Shown here in pieces: positions 22,429 to 35,269 of a stretch of DNA of 64,000 bases (positions are counted from its first letter, which is position 1; each line of letters starts with the position of its first letter). The notes beneath the pieces were generated by a model. The model searched no databases, was not told where the DNA came from, and saw only the letters and a program-made list of their open reading frames with translations. Both the position numbers and the translations under genes were made by a program. This DNA is from Lampris incognitus (Eukaryota > Chordata > Actinopteri > Lampriformes > Lampridae), in assembly GCF_029633865.1 (NCBI RefSeq), contig NC_079212.1, positions 148,222,041 through 148,286,040 on the forward strand. The letters are read 5' to 3'.

Positions 22429-24830
22429 AATAAACCGACACCTAATAAACCGACACCTAATAAACCGACACTAAATAAACCGACACCTAATAAACCGACA
22501 CCTAATAAACCGACACCTAATAAACCAACACCTAATAAACCAACACTAAATAAACCAACACCTAATAAACCAACACCTAATAAACCAACACCTAATAAAC
22601 CAACACCTAATAAACCAACACCTAATAAACCAACTCTAAATAAACCAACACCAAATAAACCAACACCTAATAAACCAACACCTAATAAACAAACACCAAA
22701 TAAACCAACACTAAATAAACCAACACCTAATAAACCAACGCCTAATAAACCAACACCTAATAAACCAACACCTAATAAACCAACACCTAATAAACCAACA
22801 CCAAATAAACCAACACTAAACAAACCAACACCTAATAAACCAACACCAAATAAACCAACACCAAATAAACCAACACCAAATAAACCAACACCTAATAAAT
22901 CAACACCTAATAAACCAACACCTAATAAACCAACACTAAATAAACCAACACCTAATAAACCAACACCTAATAAACCAACACTAAATAAACCAACACCTAA
23001 TAAACCAACACCTAATAAACCGACACCTAATAAACCAACACCTAATAAACCAACACCTAATAAATCAACACCTAATAAACCAACACCTAATAAACCAACA
23101 CTAAATAAACCAACACCTAATAAACCAACACCTAATAAACCAACACTAAATAAACCAACACCTAATAAACCAACACCTAATAAACCGACACCTAATAAAC
23201 CAACACCTAATAAACCAACACTAAATAAACCAACACCTAATAAACCGACACCTAATAAACCGACACCTAATAAACCGACACCTAATAAACCGACACCAAA
23301 TAAACCGACACCTAATAAACCGACACCAAATAAACCGACACCTAATAAACCGACACCTAATAAACCGACACCTAATAAACCAACACCTAATAAACCAACA
23401 CCTAATAAACCGACACTAAATAAACCGACACTAAATAAACCGACACCTAATAAACCGACACCTAATAAACCGACACCTAATAAACCGACACCAAATAAAC
23501 CGACACCAAATAAACCGACACCTAATAAACCGACACCTAATAAACCGACACCAAATAAACCGACACCTAATAAACCGACACCTAATAAACCGACACCAAA
23601 TAAACCGACACCAAATAAACCGACACCTAATAAACCGACACCTAATAAACCGACACCTAATAAACCGACACTAAATAAACCGACACCTAATAAACCAACA
23701 CCAAATAAACCAACACTAAATAAACCGACACCTAATAAACCGACACCTAATAAACCGACACTAAATAAACCGACACCTAATAAACCGACACCAAATAAAC
23801 CAACACTAAATAAACCAACACTAAATAAACCAACACCTAATAAACCGACACCAAATAAACCGACACCTAATAAACCGACACCAAATAAACCAACACTAGA
23901 TAAACCAACACCTAATAAACCGACACCAAATAAACCGACACCTAATAAACCGACACCTAATAAACCAACACTAAATAAACCAACACCTAATAAACCAACA
24001 CCAAATAAACCAACACCAAATAAACCAACACTAAATAAACCAACACTAAATAAACAACACCTAATAAACCAACACCAAATAAACCAACACTAAATAAACA
24101 ACACCTAATAAACCAACACCAAATAAACCAACACCTAATAAACCAACACCTAATAAACCAACACCTAATAAACCAACACCTAATAAACCGACACTTAATA
24201 AACCGACACCTAATAAACCAACACCTAATAAACCAACACCTAATAAACCGACACCTAATAAACCAACACCTAATAAACCGACACCTAATAAACCGACACC
24301 TAATAAACCAACACTAAATAAACCAACACCTAATAAACCAACACCTAATAAACCAACACTAAATAAACCAACACTAAATAAACAACACCTAATAAACCAA
24401 CACCTAATAAACCAACACCTAATAAACCAACACCTAATAAACCAACACTAAATAAACCAACACCTAATAAACCGACACCTAATAAACCGACACCTAATAA
24501 ACCGACACCTAATAAACCGACACCTAATAAACCGACACTAAATAAACAACACCTAATAAACCAACACCTAATAAACCAACATCAAATAAACCGACACCTA
24601 ATAAACCGACACCTAATAAACCGACACCTAATAAACCGACACCTAATAAACCAACACCTAATAAACCAACACTAAATAAACCAACACCTAATAAACCGAC
24701 ACCAAATAAACCAACACCTAATAAACCAACACCTAATAAACCGACACCTAATAAACCAACACCTAATAAACCAACACTAAATAAACCAACACCTAATAAA
24801 CCAACACCTAATAAACCAACATTAAATACA
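22429..24830. repeat. 15-bp minisatellite, about 160 copies
   Basis: Unit AATAAACCAACACCT with A/G at the CCAACA/CCGACA site and CCT/CTA/CCA at the end. Reads NKPTP or NKPTL in the plus frame, open from the upstream LINE codons to 24093, where a single-base loss (AAACAACACC) shifts frame; several such losses follow. The unit corresponds to LINE codons N-K-P-T-L just before NTSKTTFIIFG. CCG variants cluster at 23190-23780 and CCA variants at 22520-23000, showing local homogenisation. Confidence 0.92.
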
Positions 24831-24939
24831 AGCAAAACAACATTCATTATATTTGGGAATCGGTCAACAAACTCAAACCTAAGCTCACGATAAATGATGT
24901 GGAAGAGGAAAGAGTCAGATATCAGATTTCACATAGTAA

Positions 24940-27900
24940 CTACAGACTATACATTATGATGGAGGCACATAGTAACTACAGACAATACATTATGATGGAG
25001 GCACATGGTAACTACAGACAATACATTATGATGGAGGCACATAGTAACTACAGACAATACATTATGATGGAGGCACATAGTAACTACAGACAATACATTA
25101 TGATGGAGGCACATAGTAACTACAGACAATACATTATGATGGAGGCACATAGTAACTACAGACAATACATTATGATGGAGGCACATAGTAACTACAGACA
25201 ATACATTATGATGGAGGTACATAGTAACTACAGACAATACATTATGATGGAGGTACATAGTAACTACAGACAATACATTATGATGGAGGCACATAGTAAC
25301 TACAGACAAGACATTATGATGGAGGCACATAGTAACTACAGACAATACATTATGATGGAGGCACATAGTAACTACAGACAATACATTATGATGGAGGCAC
25401 ATAGTAACTACAGACAATACATTATGATGGAGGCACATAGTAACTACAGACAATACATTATGATGGAGGCACATAGTAACTACAGACAATACATTATGAT
25501 GGGGGTACATAGTAACTACAGACAATACATTATGATGGAGGTACATAGTAACTACAGACAATACATTATGATGGAGGCACATAGTAACTACAGACAATAC
25601 ATTATGATGGAGGCACATAGTAACTACAGACAATACATTATGATGGAGGCACATAGTAACTACAGACAATACATTATGATGGAGGTACATAGTAACTACA
25701 GACAATACATTATGATGGAGGCACATAGTAACTACAGACAATACATTATGATGGGGGCACATGGTAACTACAGACAATACATTATGATGGAGGCACATAG
25801 TAACTACAGACAATACATTATGATGGAGGCACATAGTAACTACAGACAATACATTATGATGGAGGCACATAGTAACTACAGACAATACATTATGATGGGG
25901 GTACATAGTAACTACAGACAATACATTATGATGGAGGCACATAGTAACTACAGACAATACATTATGATGGAGGCACATGGTAACTACAGACAATACATTA
26001 TGATGGGGGTACATAGTAACTACAGACAATACATTATGATGGAGGCACATAGTAACTACAGACAATACATTATGATGGAGGCACATGGTAATTACAGACA
26101 ATACATTATGATGGAGGCACATAGTGACTACAGACAATACATTATGATGGAGGCACATGGTAATTACAGACAATACATTATGATGGGGGCACATAGTAAC
26201 TACAGACAATACATTATGATGGAGGTACATGGTAACTACAGACAATACATTATGATGGAGGCACATAGTAACTACAGACAATACATTATGATGGAGGCAC
26301 ATGGTAACTACAGACAATACATTATGATGGAGGCACATAGTAATTACAGACAATACATTATGATGGAGGCACATAGTAACTACAGACAATACATTATGAT
26401 GGAGGTACATAGTAACTACAGACAATACATTATGATGGAGGCACATGGTAACTACAGACAATACATTATGATGGAGGCACATAGTAACTACAGACAATAC
26501 ATTATGATGGAGGCACATGGTAACTACAGACAATACATTATGATGGAGGCACATAGTAACTACAGACAATACATTATGATGGAGGTACATAGTAACTACA
26601 GACAATACATTATGATGGAGGCACATAGTAACTACAGACAATACATTATGATGGAGGCACATAGTAACTACAGACAATACATTATGATGGAGGTACATAG
26701 TAACTACAGACAATACATTATGATGGAGGTACATAGTAACTACAGACAATACATTATGATGGAGGTACATAGTAACTACAGACAATACATTATGATGGAG
26801 GCACATAGTAACTACAGACAATACATTATGATGGAGGTACATAGTAACTACAGACAATACATTATGATGGAGGCACATAGTAACTACAGACAATACATTA
26901 TGATGGAGGCACATAGTAACTACAGACAAGACATTATGATGGAGGTACATAGTAACTACAGACAATACATTATGATGGAGGTACATAGTAACTACAGACA
27001 ATACATTATGATGGAGGCACATAGTAACTACAGACAATACATTATGATGGAGGCACATAGTAACTACAGACAAGACATTATGATGGAGGTACATAGTAAC
27101 TACAGACAATACATTATGATGGAGGTACATAGTAACTACAGACAATACATTATGATGGAGGTACATAGTAACTACAGACAATACATTATGATGGAGGCAC
27201 ATAGTGACTACAGACAATACATTATGATGGGGGCACATAGTAACTACAGACAATACATTATGATGGGGACACATAGTAACTACAGACAATACATTATGAT
27301 GGAGGCACATAGTAACTACAGACAATACATTATGATGGAGGCACATAGTAACTACAGACAATACATTATGATGGAGGTACATAGTAACTACAGACAATAC
27401 ATTATGATGGAGGTACATAGTAACTACAGACAATACATTATGATGGAGGCACATAGTAACTACAGACAATACATTATGATGGAGGTACATAGTAACTACA
27501 GACAATACATTATGATGGAGGCACATGGTAACTACAGACAATACATTATGATGGAGGCACATGGTAACTACAGACAATACATTATCATGGAGGCACATGG
27601 TAACTACAGACAATACATTATGATGGAGGCACATGGTAACTACAGACAATACATTATGATGGAGGCACATAGTAACTACAGACAATACATTATGATGGAG
27701 GCACATAGTAACTACAGACAATACATTATGATGGAGGCACATGGTAACTACAGACAATACATTATGATGGAGGCACATGGTAACTACAGACAATACATTA
27801 TGATGGAGGCACATAGTAACTACAGACAATACATTATGATGGAGGCACATAGTAACTACAGACAATACATTATGATGGAGGCACATAGTAACTACAGACA

Positions 27901-28570
27901 AGACATTATGATGGAGGCACATAGTAACTACATACAAGACATTATGAACGAGGTACATAGTAACTACATACAAGACATTATGATGGAGGTACATAGTAAC
28001 TACAGACCAGACATTATGATGGAGGCACATGGTAACTACAGACAATACATTATGATGGGGGCACATAGTAACTACAGACAAGACATTATGATGGAGGCAC
28101 ATAGTAACTACAGACAATACATTATGATGGAGGCACATAGTAACTACAGACAATACATTATGATGGAGGTACATAGTAACTACAGACAAGACATTATGAT
28201 GGAGGCACATGGTAACTACAGACAATACATTATGATGGAGGTACATAGTAACTACAGACAATACATTATGATGGGGGTACATAGTAACTACAGACAATAC
28301 ATTATGATGGAGGCACATAGTAACTACAGACAATACATTATGATGGAGGTACATAGTAACTACAGACAAGACATTATGATGGAGGCACATGGTAACTACA
28401 GACAATACATTATGATGGAGGTACATAGTAACTACAGACAATACATTATGATGGAGGTACATAGTAACTACAGACAATACATTATGATGGAGGTACATAG
28501 TAACTACAGACAATACATTATGATGGAGGTACATAGTAACTACAGACAATACATTATGATGGAGGCACAT
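24940..28570. repeat. 36-bp minisatellite, about 100 copies, open on both strands
   Basis: Unit ATGATGGAGGCACATAGTAA + CTACAGACAATACATT, very uniform (main variants GGCACAT/GGTACAT, AGTAAC/GGTAAC, CAATAC/CAAGAC). Period is a multiple of three and stop-free in one plus frame (MMEAHSNYRQYI) and one minus frame, so open frames of 1273 and 1214 codons arise. In the LINE reading frame the unit is HIVTTDNTL-stop-WR, i.e. a copied RT segment between RF and HIKYIKAQ that contains a TGA. No signal peptide or promoter and no credible protein: not annotated as a gene. Confidence 0.92.
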
Positions 28571-28694
28571 ATAAAATATATTAAAGCACAAAGATCAAAG
28601 TCAGTTGCAATATTACATAAAGTCAAAGATCTGCTGCATCAAGCTGCTCCACACACCTTGTACTTGTACTGCTCCTTCATACCTCCAGACACCA

Positions 28695-29125
28695 CCTGCT
28701 GCTGTGGAGGTGTGGGGTAACACGTACACCACCTGCTGTGTGGAGGTGTGGGGCAACATGTACACCACCCAGCTGTGTGGAGGTGTGGGGCAACATGTAC
28801 ACCACCTGCTGTGTGGAGGTGTGGGGCAACACGTCCACCACCTGCTGTGTGGAGGTTTGGGGCAACACGTACACCACCTGCTGTGAGGAGGTGTGGGGCA
28901 ACACATACACCACCTGCTGTGTGGAGGTGTGGGGCAACACCTACACCACCTGCTGTGAGGAGGTGTGGGGCAACACATACACCACCTGCTGTGAGGAGGT
29001 GTGGGGCAACACGTACACCACCTACTGTGAGGAGGTGTGGGGCAACACGTACACCACCTACTGTGTGGAGGTGTGGGGAACATGTACACCACCTGCTGCT
29101 GTGTGGAGGTGTGGGGCAACACATA
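28695..29125. repeat. 36-bp minisatellite, about 12 copies, in LINE C-terminus
   Basis: Unit GTGTGGAGGTGTGGGGCAAC + ACGTACACCACCTGCT. In the LINE frame it reads CCVEVWGNTYTT; the single-copy continuation is CVEVWGNTYKTNTLP at 29103. GTGTGG/GTGAGG variants alternate irregularly. Confidence 0.9.
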
Positions 29126-29587
29126 CAAAACAAACACCCTTCCAGTCTTCATCCTTCAGAAAAGAGCCATAAGAACTGTAAACAAAACCACTTTCACACC
29201 CTCTCTCCTCATCACACTGGAAGCACCGACAGTTCAGGATGTGCTGACCTCAAACCATCCAGATCATGTCCAGAGTGAAAAACCAGCAGCTACCAAACAG
29301 TGTCCAGAAGTGGTTCCAGATGAGGGGAGTAAACACGCTCTCAGAGGAGTATGTGTATTCAAAGAACAACTAGTGAGGACAAGCACAAAACTGTGTTGTG
29401 TAACCCTCAGAGGAGTTCATCTGTGGAACAAGTGTAGAAGAGAACTGAAGGTGTGTACGTCAACGTGTTGTGTTCAAACACAACACACTGAACAGAGGTA
29501 GGATGGATGAACAAGAGGTGGACTGGAGTAACAAACTCCCACCTTCCACCTTGTGGACATAACTTGATATGTACCACTTGAAACGTT

Positions 29588-32165
29588 TCACCCCTTTACT
29601 GGTAGGTGCAGGTGGAAGGTTGCTGGTAGGTGCAGGTGAAAGGTTGCTGGTAGGTGTAGGTGGAAGTGTGCTGGTAGGTGTAGGTGGAAGTGTGCTGGTA
29701 GGTGCAGGTGAAAGGTTACTGGTAGGTGCAGGTGGAAGGTTGCTGGTAGGTGCAGGTGGAAGGTTGCTGGTAGGTGCAGGTGGAAGTGTGCTGGTAGGTG
29801 TAGGTGGAAGTGTGCTGGTAGGTGTAGGTGGAAGTGTGCTGGTAGGTGCAGGTGAAAGGTTACTGGTAGGTGCAGGTGGAAGTGTGCTGGTAGGTGTAGG
29901 TGGAAGTGTGCTGGTAGGTGCAGGTGAAAGGTTACTGGTAGGTGCAGGTGGAAGTGTGCTGGTAGGTGTAGGTGAAGGTTACTGGCAGGTGCAGGTGAAA
30001 GGTTGCTTGTAGGTGCAGGTGAAAGGTTGCTTGTAGGTGCAGGTGAAAGGTTGCTGGTAGGTGTAGGTGGAAGGTTGCTGGTAGGTGCAGGTGAAAGGTT
30101 GCTGGTAGGTGTAGGTGGAAGGTTGCTGGTAGGTGCAGGTGGAAGGTTGCTGGTAGGTGCAGGTGAAAGTGTGCTGGTAGGTGTAGGTGGAAGGTTGCTG
30201 GTAGGTGCAGGTGGAAGTGTGCTGGTAGGTGCAGGTGAAAGTGTGCTGGTAGGTGCAGGTGGAAGGTTGCTGGTAGGTGCAGGTGGAAGTGTGCTGGTAG
30301 GTGCAGGTGAAAGTTTGCTGGTAGGTGCAGGTGAAAGGTTACTGGTAGGTGCAGGTGGAAGGTTGCTGGTAGGTGCAGGTGAAAGGTTGCTGGTAGGTGC
30401 AGGTGGAAGGTTGCTGGTAGGTGCAGGTGGAAGTGTGCTGGTAGGTGTAGGTGGAAGTGTGCTGGTAGGTGCAGGTGAAAGGTTACTGGTAGGTGCAGGT
30501 GGAAGTGTGCTGGTAGGTGTAGGTGAAGGTTACTGGCAGGTGCAGGTGAAAGGTTGCTTGTAGGTGCAGGTGAAAGGTTGCTTGTAGGTGCAGGTGAAAG
30601 GTTGCTGGTAGGTGCAGGTGAAAGGTTACTGGTAGGTGCAGGTGGAAGTGTGCTGGTAGGTGTAGGTGAAGGTTACTGGCAGGTGCAGGTGAAAGGTTGC
30701 TTGTAGGTGCAGGTGAAAGGTTGCTTGTAGGTGCAGGTGAAAGGTTGCTGGTAGGTGTAGGTGGAAGGTTGCTGGTAGGTGCAGGTGAAAGGTTGCTGGT
30801 AGGTGTAGGTGGAAGGTTGCTGGTAGGTGCAGGTGGAAGGTTGCTGGTAGGTGCAGGTGAAAGTGTGCTGGTAGGTGTAGGTGGAAGGTTGCTGGTAGGT
30901 GCAGGTGGAAGTGTGCTGGTAGGTGCAGGTGAAAGTGTGCTGGTAGGTGCAGGTGGAAGGTTGCTGGTAGGTGCAGGTGGAAGTGTGCTGGTAGGTGCAG
31001 GTGAAAGTTTGCTGGTAGGTGCAGGTGAAAGGTTACTGGTAGGTGCAGGTGGAAGGTTGCTGGTAGGTGCAGGTGAAAGGTTGCTGGTAGGTGCAGGTGG
31101 AAGGTTGCTGGTAGGTGCAGGTGGAAGTGTGCTGGTAGGTGTAGGTGGAAGTGTGCTGGTAGGTGCAGGTGAAAGGTTACTGGTAGGTGCAGGTGGAAGT
31201 GTGCTGGTAGGTGTAGGTGAAGGTTACTGGCAGGTGCAGGTGAAAGGTTGCTTGTAGGTGCAGGTGAAAGGTTGCTTGTAGGTGCAGGTGAAAGGTTGCT
31301 GGTAGGTGTAGGTGGAAGGTTGCTGGTAGGTGCAGGTGAAAGGTTGCTGGTAGGTGCAGGTGGAAGGTTGCTGGTAGGTGCAGGTGCAAGTGTGCTGGTA
31401 GGTGCAGGTGAAAGGTTGCTGGTAGGTGCAGGTGAAAGGTTGCTGGTAGGTGCAGGTGAAAGGTTGCTGGTAGGTGCAGGTGGAAGGTTGCTGGTAGGTG
31501 CAGGTGAAAGTGTGCTGGTAGGTGCAGGTGAAAGGTTGCTGGTAGGTTCAGGTGGAAGTGTGCTGGTAGGCTCAGGTGAAAGGTTGCTGGTAGGTGCAGG
31601 TGGAAGGTTGCTGGGAGGTGCAGGTGGAAGTGTGCTGGTAGGTGCAGGTGAAAGGTTGCTGGTAGGTGCAGGTGGAAGGTTGCTGGTAGGTGCATGTGGA
31701 AGTGTGCTGGTAGGTGCAGGTGGAAGGTTGCTGGTAGGTGCAGGTGAAAGGTTGCTGGTAGGTGCAGGTGAAAGGTTGCTGGTAGGTGCAGGTGGAAGTG
31801 TGCTGGTAGGTGCAGGTGGAAGGTTGCTGGTAGGTGCAGGTGGAAGGTTGCTGGTAGGTGCAGGTGGAAGTGTGCTGGTAGGTGCAGGTGAAAGGTTGCT
31901 GGTAGGTGCAGGTGGAAGGTTGCTGGTAGGTGCAGGTGAAAGGTTGCTGGTAGATGCAGGTGAAAGGTTGCTGGTAGGTGCAGGTGGAAGTGTGCTGGTA
32001 GGTGCAGGTGGAAGGTTGCTGGTAGGTGCAGGTGAAAGGTTGCTGGTAGGTGCAGGTGGAAGGTTGCTGGTAGGTGCAGGTGAAAGTTTGCTGGTAGATG
32101 CAGGTGAAAGGTTGCTGGTAGGTGCAGGTGGAAGGTTGCTGGTAGGTGCAGGTGGAAGTGTGTGG
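29588..32165. repeat. 24-bp minisatellite, about 107 copies, with a 694-bp higher-order duplication
   Basis: Unit CTGGTAGGTGCAGGTGGAAG + GTTG, variants GGTGAAAGG, GGTGTAGG and GGAAGTGTG. Blocks 30003-30563 and 30697-31257 translate identically over 186 residues and sit 694 bp apart, so a 29-unit block was duplicated as a whole. A one-base-short unit (GGTGAAGGTTACTGGCAGG) recurs at the joints. Confidence 0.92.
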
Positions 32166-32261
32166 ACTTGTATCCATGGTAAATCTTGCTAGCATTTTGA
32201 ACAACCTGCCACTGCAGTAGAAACCAGAAGTCAGTGGACTACAGTTATGCACAGAGGCGAC

Positions 32262-33795
32262 TGGCCGGATACAACAGGGAGAAGGGGGGGTACAACTGGG
32301 AGAAGGGGGGGATACAACTGGGATAAGGGGGGGATACAACTGGGAGAAGGGGGGAGGGTACAACTGGGAGAAGGGGGGGGGGTACAACTGGGAGAAGGGG
32401 GGGGTACAACTGGGAGAAGGGGGGGGGATACAACTGGGAGAAGGGGGGGATACAACTGGGGGAAGGGGGGGTACAACTGGGAGAAGGGGGGATACAACTG
32501 GGAGAAGGGGGGGGATACAACTGGGAGAAGGGGGGAGGATACAACTGGGAGAGGGGGGGATACAACTGGGAGAAGGGGGGGATACAACTGGGAGAAGGGG
32601 GGGTACAACTGGGAGAAGGGGGGGATACAACTGGGAGAAGGGGGGGATACAACTGGGAGAAGGGGGGGTACAACTGGGAGAAGGGGGGGATACAACTGGG
32701 AGAAGGGGGGGATACAACTGGGAGAAGGGGGGAGGATACAACTGGGAGAAGGGGGGGGTACAACTGGGAGAAGGGGGGGATACAACTGGGATAAGGGGGG
32801 GATACAACTGGGAGAAGGGGGGAGGATACAACTGGGAGAAGGGGGGGGGATACAACTGGGAGAAGGGGGGGTACAACTGGGAGAAGGGGGGGGATACAAC
32901 TGGGAGAAGGGGGGGGATACAACTGGGAGAAGGGGGGGATACAACTGGGAGAAGGGGGGGTACAACAGGGAGAAGGGGGGGATACAACTGGGAGAAGGGG
33001 GGGGATACAACTGGGAGAAGGGGGGGATACAACTGGGAGAAGGGGGGAGGATACAACTGGGAGAAGGGGGGGGTACAACTGGGAGAAGGGGGGATACAAC
33101 TGGGATAAGGGGGGGATACAACTGGGAGAAGGGGGGAGGATACAACTGGGAGAAGGGGGGGGATACAACTGGGAGAAGGGGGGGTACAACTGGGAGAAGG
33201 GGGGGGATACAACTGGGAGAAGGGGGGGGATACAACTGGGGGAAGGGGGGGCACAACAGGGAGAAGGGGGGGGATACAACTGGGAGAAGGGGGGGATACA
33301 ACTGGGAGAAGGGGGGGGATACAACTGGGAGAAGGGGGGGATACAACTGGGGGAAGGGGGGGGATACAACTGGGAGAAGGGGGGGGATACAACTGGGAGA
33401 AGGGGGGGGATACAACTGGGAGAAGGGGGGGGGATACAACTGGGAGAAGGGGGGGGATACAACTGGGAGAAGGGGGGGGATACAACTGGGAGAAGGGGGG
33501 AGGATACAACTGGGAGAAGGGGGGGGTACAACTGGGAGAAGGGGGGGATACAACTGGGATAAGGGGGGGATACAACTGGGAGAAGGGGGGAGGATACAAC
33601 TGGGAGAAGGGGGGGGATACAACTGGGAGAAGGGGGGTACAACTGGGAGAAGGAGGGGATACAACTGGGAGAAGGGGGGGGATACAACTGGGAGAAGGGG
33701 GGGTACAACTGGGAGAAGGGGGGGATACAACTGGGAGAAGGGGGGGGATACAACTGGGAGAAGGAGGGGGATACAACTGGGAGAAGGGGGGAGGG
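32262..33795. repeat. About 21-bp G-rich minisatellite, about 72 copies
   Basis: Unit GATACAACTGGGAGAAGGGG + GG, G-run 5-9 long. The first copy reads CTGGCCGGATACAACAGGGA, which matches the 3' end of SINE family 1 (TTGGCCGGGTGCAGTTGGGG + AGAAAAAGGGGG). A G-run of at least five every about 21 bp on one strand gives strong G-quadruplex potential. Open frames on both strands are artefacts of the array. Confidence 0.9.
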
Positions 33796-35265
33796 TGCGT
33801 GTTGTTGGTTTTGGAGAAAAGATAGCAGACATTCCACAAACATCCTGAGCCGATACAGACAAACCATTTAAGTGTGGGACGGAGAACTGGTGTGTGGCCT
33901 GTGTGTAGTGTTCACACTCTTTATAAAGGATGGCTGAAGAGTTGTCGTTTAGTTTAGTTTAGTTTAGTTTAGTTTAGTCCACACACACAATGTCCTCATC
34001 TACATGGGACTTAGACGCCCCGTCTGCCCGAGTGTCCTGTAAAACACCGCTGTAACACGACGTTCATTAGCTAATCCTCCCCTCACCCGTCCCGGGACCT
34101 GTCCAGAGGTCGTTGGGGACCCGCTGTTGAATCCACAACCCGTCCTCTCCATATCTGTCTGTCCTCAACTGCCCTCTGTAAGCTGGCAAAGTCCAGGCCT
34201 GTCCACTCTGATGTTACACAGCCACCCCTCCTCCTCCTGCTGTCTCCCCCGTCTTCACCCGCCCCCACCTGTGCCTTGCAGGATGGCCTTGGCAAGGCCG
34301 GGACCTCTCGAGATGTGACCATACCGTTTCAGTTAATTATCTAGATAATTAATAGTTAATTATTTTGTTAATTAGATAATACAGAGGCAAATACGGCCCA
34401 ATAAAGTAAATACATAAGAAATAGAAAACTGAACTTCATAAAAAGATGGGTGGAAATGTTTTTATTTCTGCACATGCAAAAAGAAATAGAAACATTCCAT
34501 CACACGCACGCACACGCATGCACACGCACGCACGCACGCACGCGCGCACACACGCACACACACACCACTCCATTGTGGAATTGCAGGTGTGTGGTATTTA
34601 GAAGTAAATCCTTGTTTTATACTAATTGGCTTGGGAAAGGAACGTGGTCTGTGCTGCACTTGAAACGTCACGTGTCATGTGACTCGCTGTTCAGACTTGA
34701 ACCCACGTGGTGCTGGTATCACAGCAGTGCCACGCGCTGTAGCCGTGACGTCTTGTAGCGCGTATCAGAGTCATGTAGGTCCTTCCTGGACTTGTGGTGA
34801 ATGGACGTGAGCTCAGCGGTCTAAAACTGCCCACCGCCACAACCCGGAGAGTCTTTGTCCAACAGTTTTATCCGTTTTCATCAAACACAAACTCAGTTGT
34901 CCTCCACAGATGAAGCTGAGACACTGAGAACAAAACTCTGTTAAGTTGCCAGTTGCAGCAGAAGTAAAGGAAGTGCACTTTAAAGTTCTCAGTGGACTAC
35001 CTCCTGCCCTGCCGTGGGTTTGGTTTAGACTGGAACCACTGCTCGTTTTGCCTTGAACACACTGAAGCAACACAACATGTGTGTTGTGAGTGTCAGCTTG
35101 CCGCTGCCTTTTGGGGAGATCTGCATCACTGGTCGTGTTTCCTACATGTGACAGGTGCTCTGCTCTAAAAAGAGGATGTGGGTTTTGGCATGCTTGTGAA
35201 AGATGGAACACACGGTTTGGCAAACAATTGTTATCCTTGGAAAGTTCTTTTCAAAATCAAAAATG
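33796..35265. other. Intergenic sequence, nothing coding recognised
   Basis: Contains a TTTAG pentamer run at 33948-33977, a CACG/CA-rich microsatellite at 34498-34564 and AT-rich sequence at 34320-34420. No family or gene recognised. Confidence 0.4.
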
Positions 35266-35269
35266 CAAC

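Larger units (their letters stand above)
22315..29520 (+). mobile_element. LINE reverse transcriptase blown up by three internal minisatellites
   Basis: Unique pieces between the arrays read in order as one non-LTR RT: KIIVFADDINLLG (22326-22360, FADD catalytic box), KRLKSGFDSNKPT (22400-22440), NTSKTTFIIFGNRSTNSNL (24821-24880), TINDVEEERV, then IKYIKAQRSKSVAILHKVKD (28570-28630), CVEVWGNTYKTNTLPVFILQ (29103-29155), KRAIRTVNKT, LRGVCVFKEQLVRTSTK and LRGVHLWNKCRRELKV (to about 29450). The span is normally about 0.7-0.9 kb; here about 7.2 kb. Frameshifts lie at about 22370 and 24890. Clade (CR1/L2/Rex1 group) uncertain. Not functional. Confidence 0.75.

Noticed and set aside
24899..28720. Giant repetitive protein gene (MMEAHSNYRQYI)n
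   Set aside because: Openness follows from a stop-free unit of 36 bp on both strands; the array is a copied LINE segment with no start context, domain or downstream gene structure.
29569..32192. Gly/Val/Leu-rich repeat proteins (LVGAGERL)n
   Set aside because: Frames are pure 24-bp repeat translation, and frame switches occur at short units.
31572..33867. Pro/Ser-rich proteins on the minus strand and Gly-rich ones on the plus strand
   Set aside because: All three frames on one strand are open over the same G-rich array; variable G-run length shifts frame randomly.
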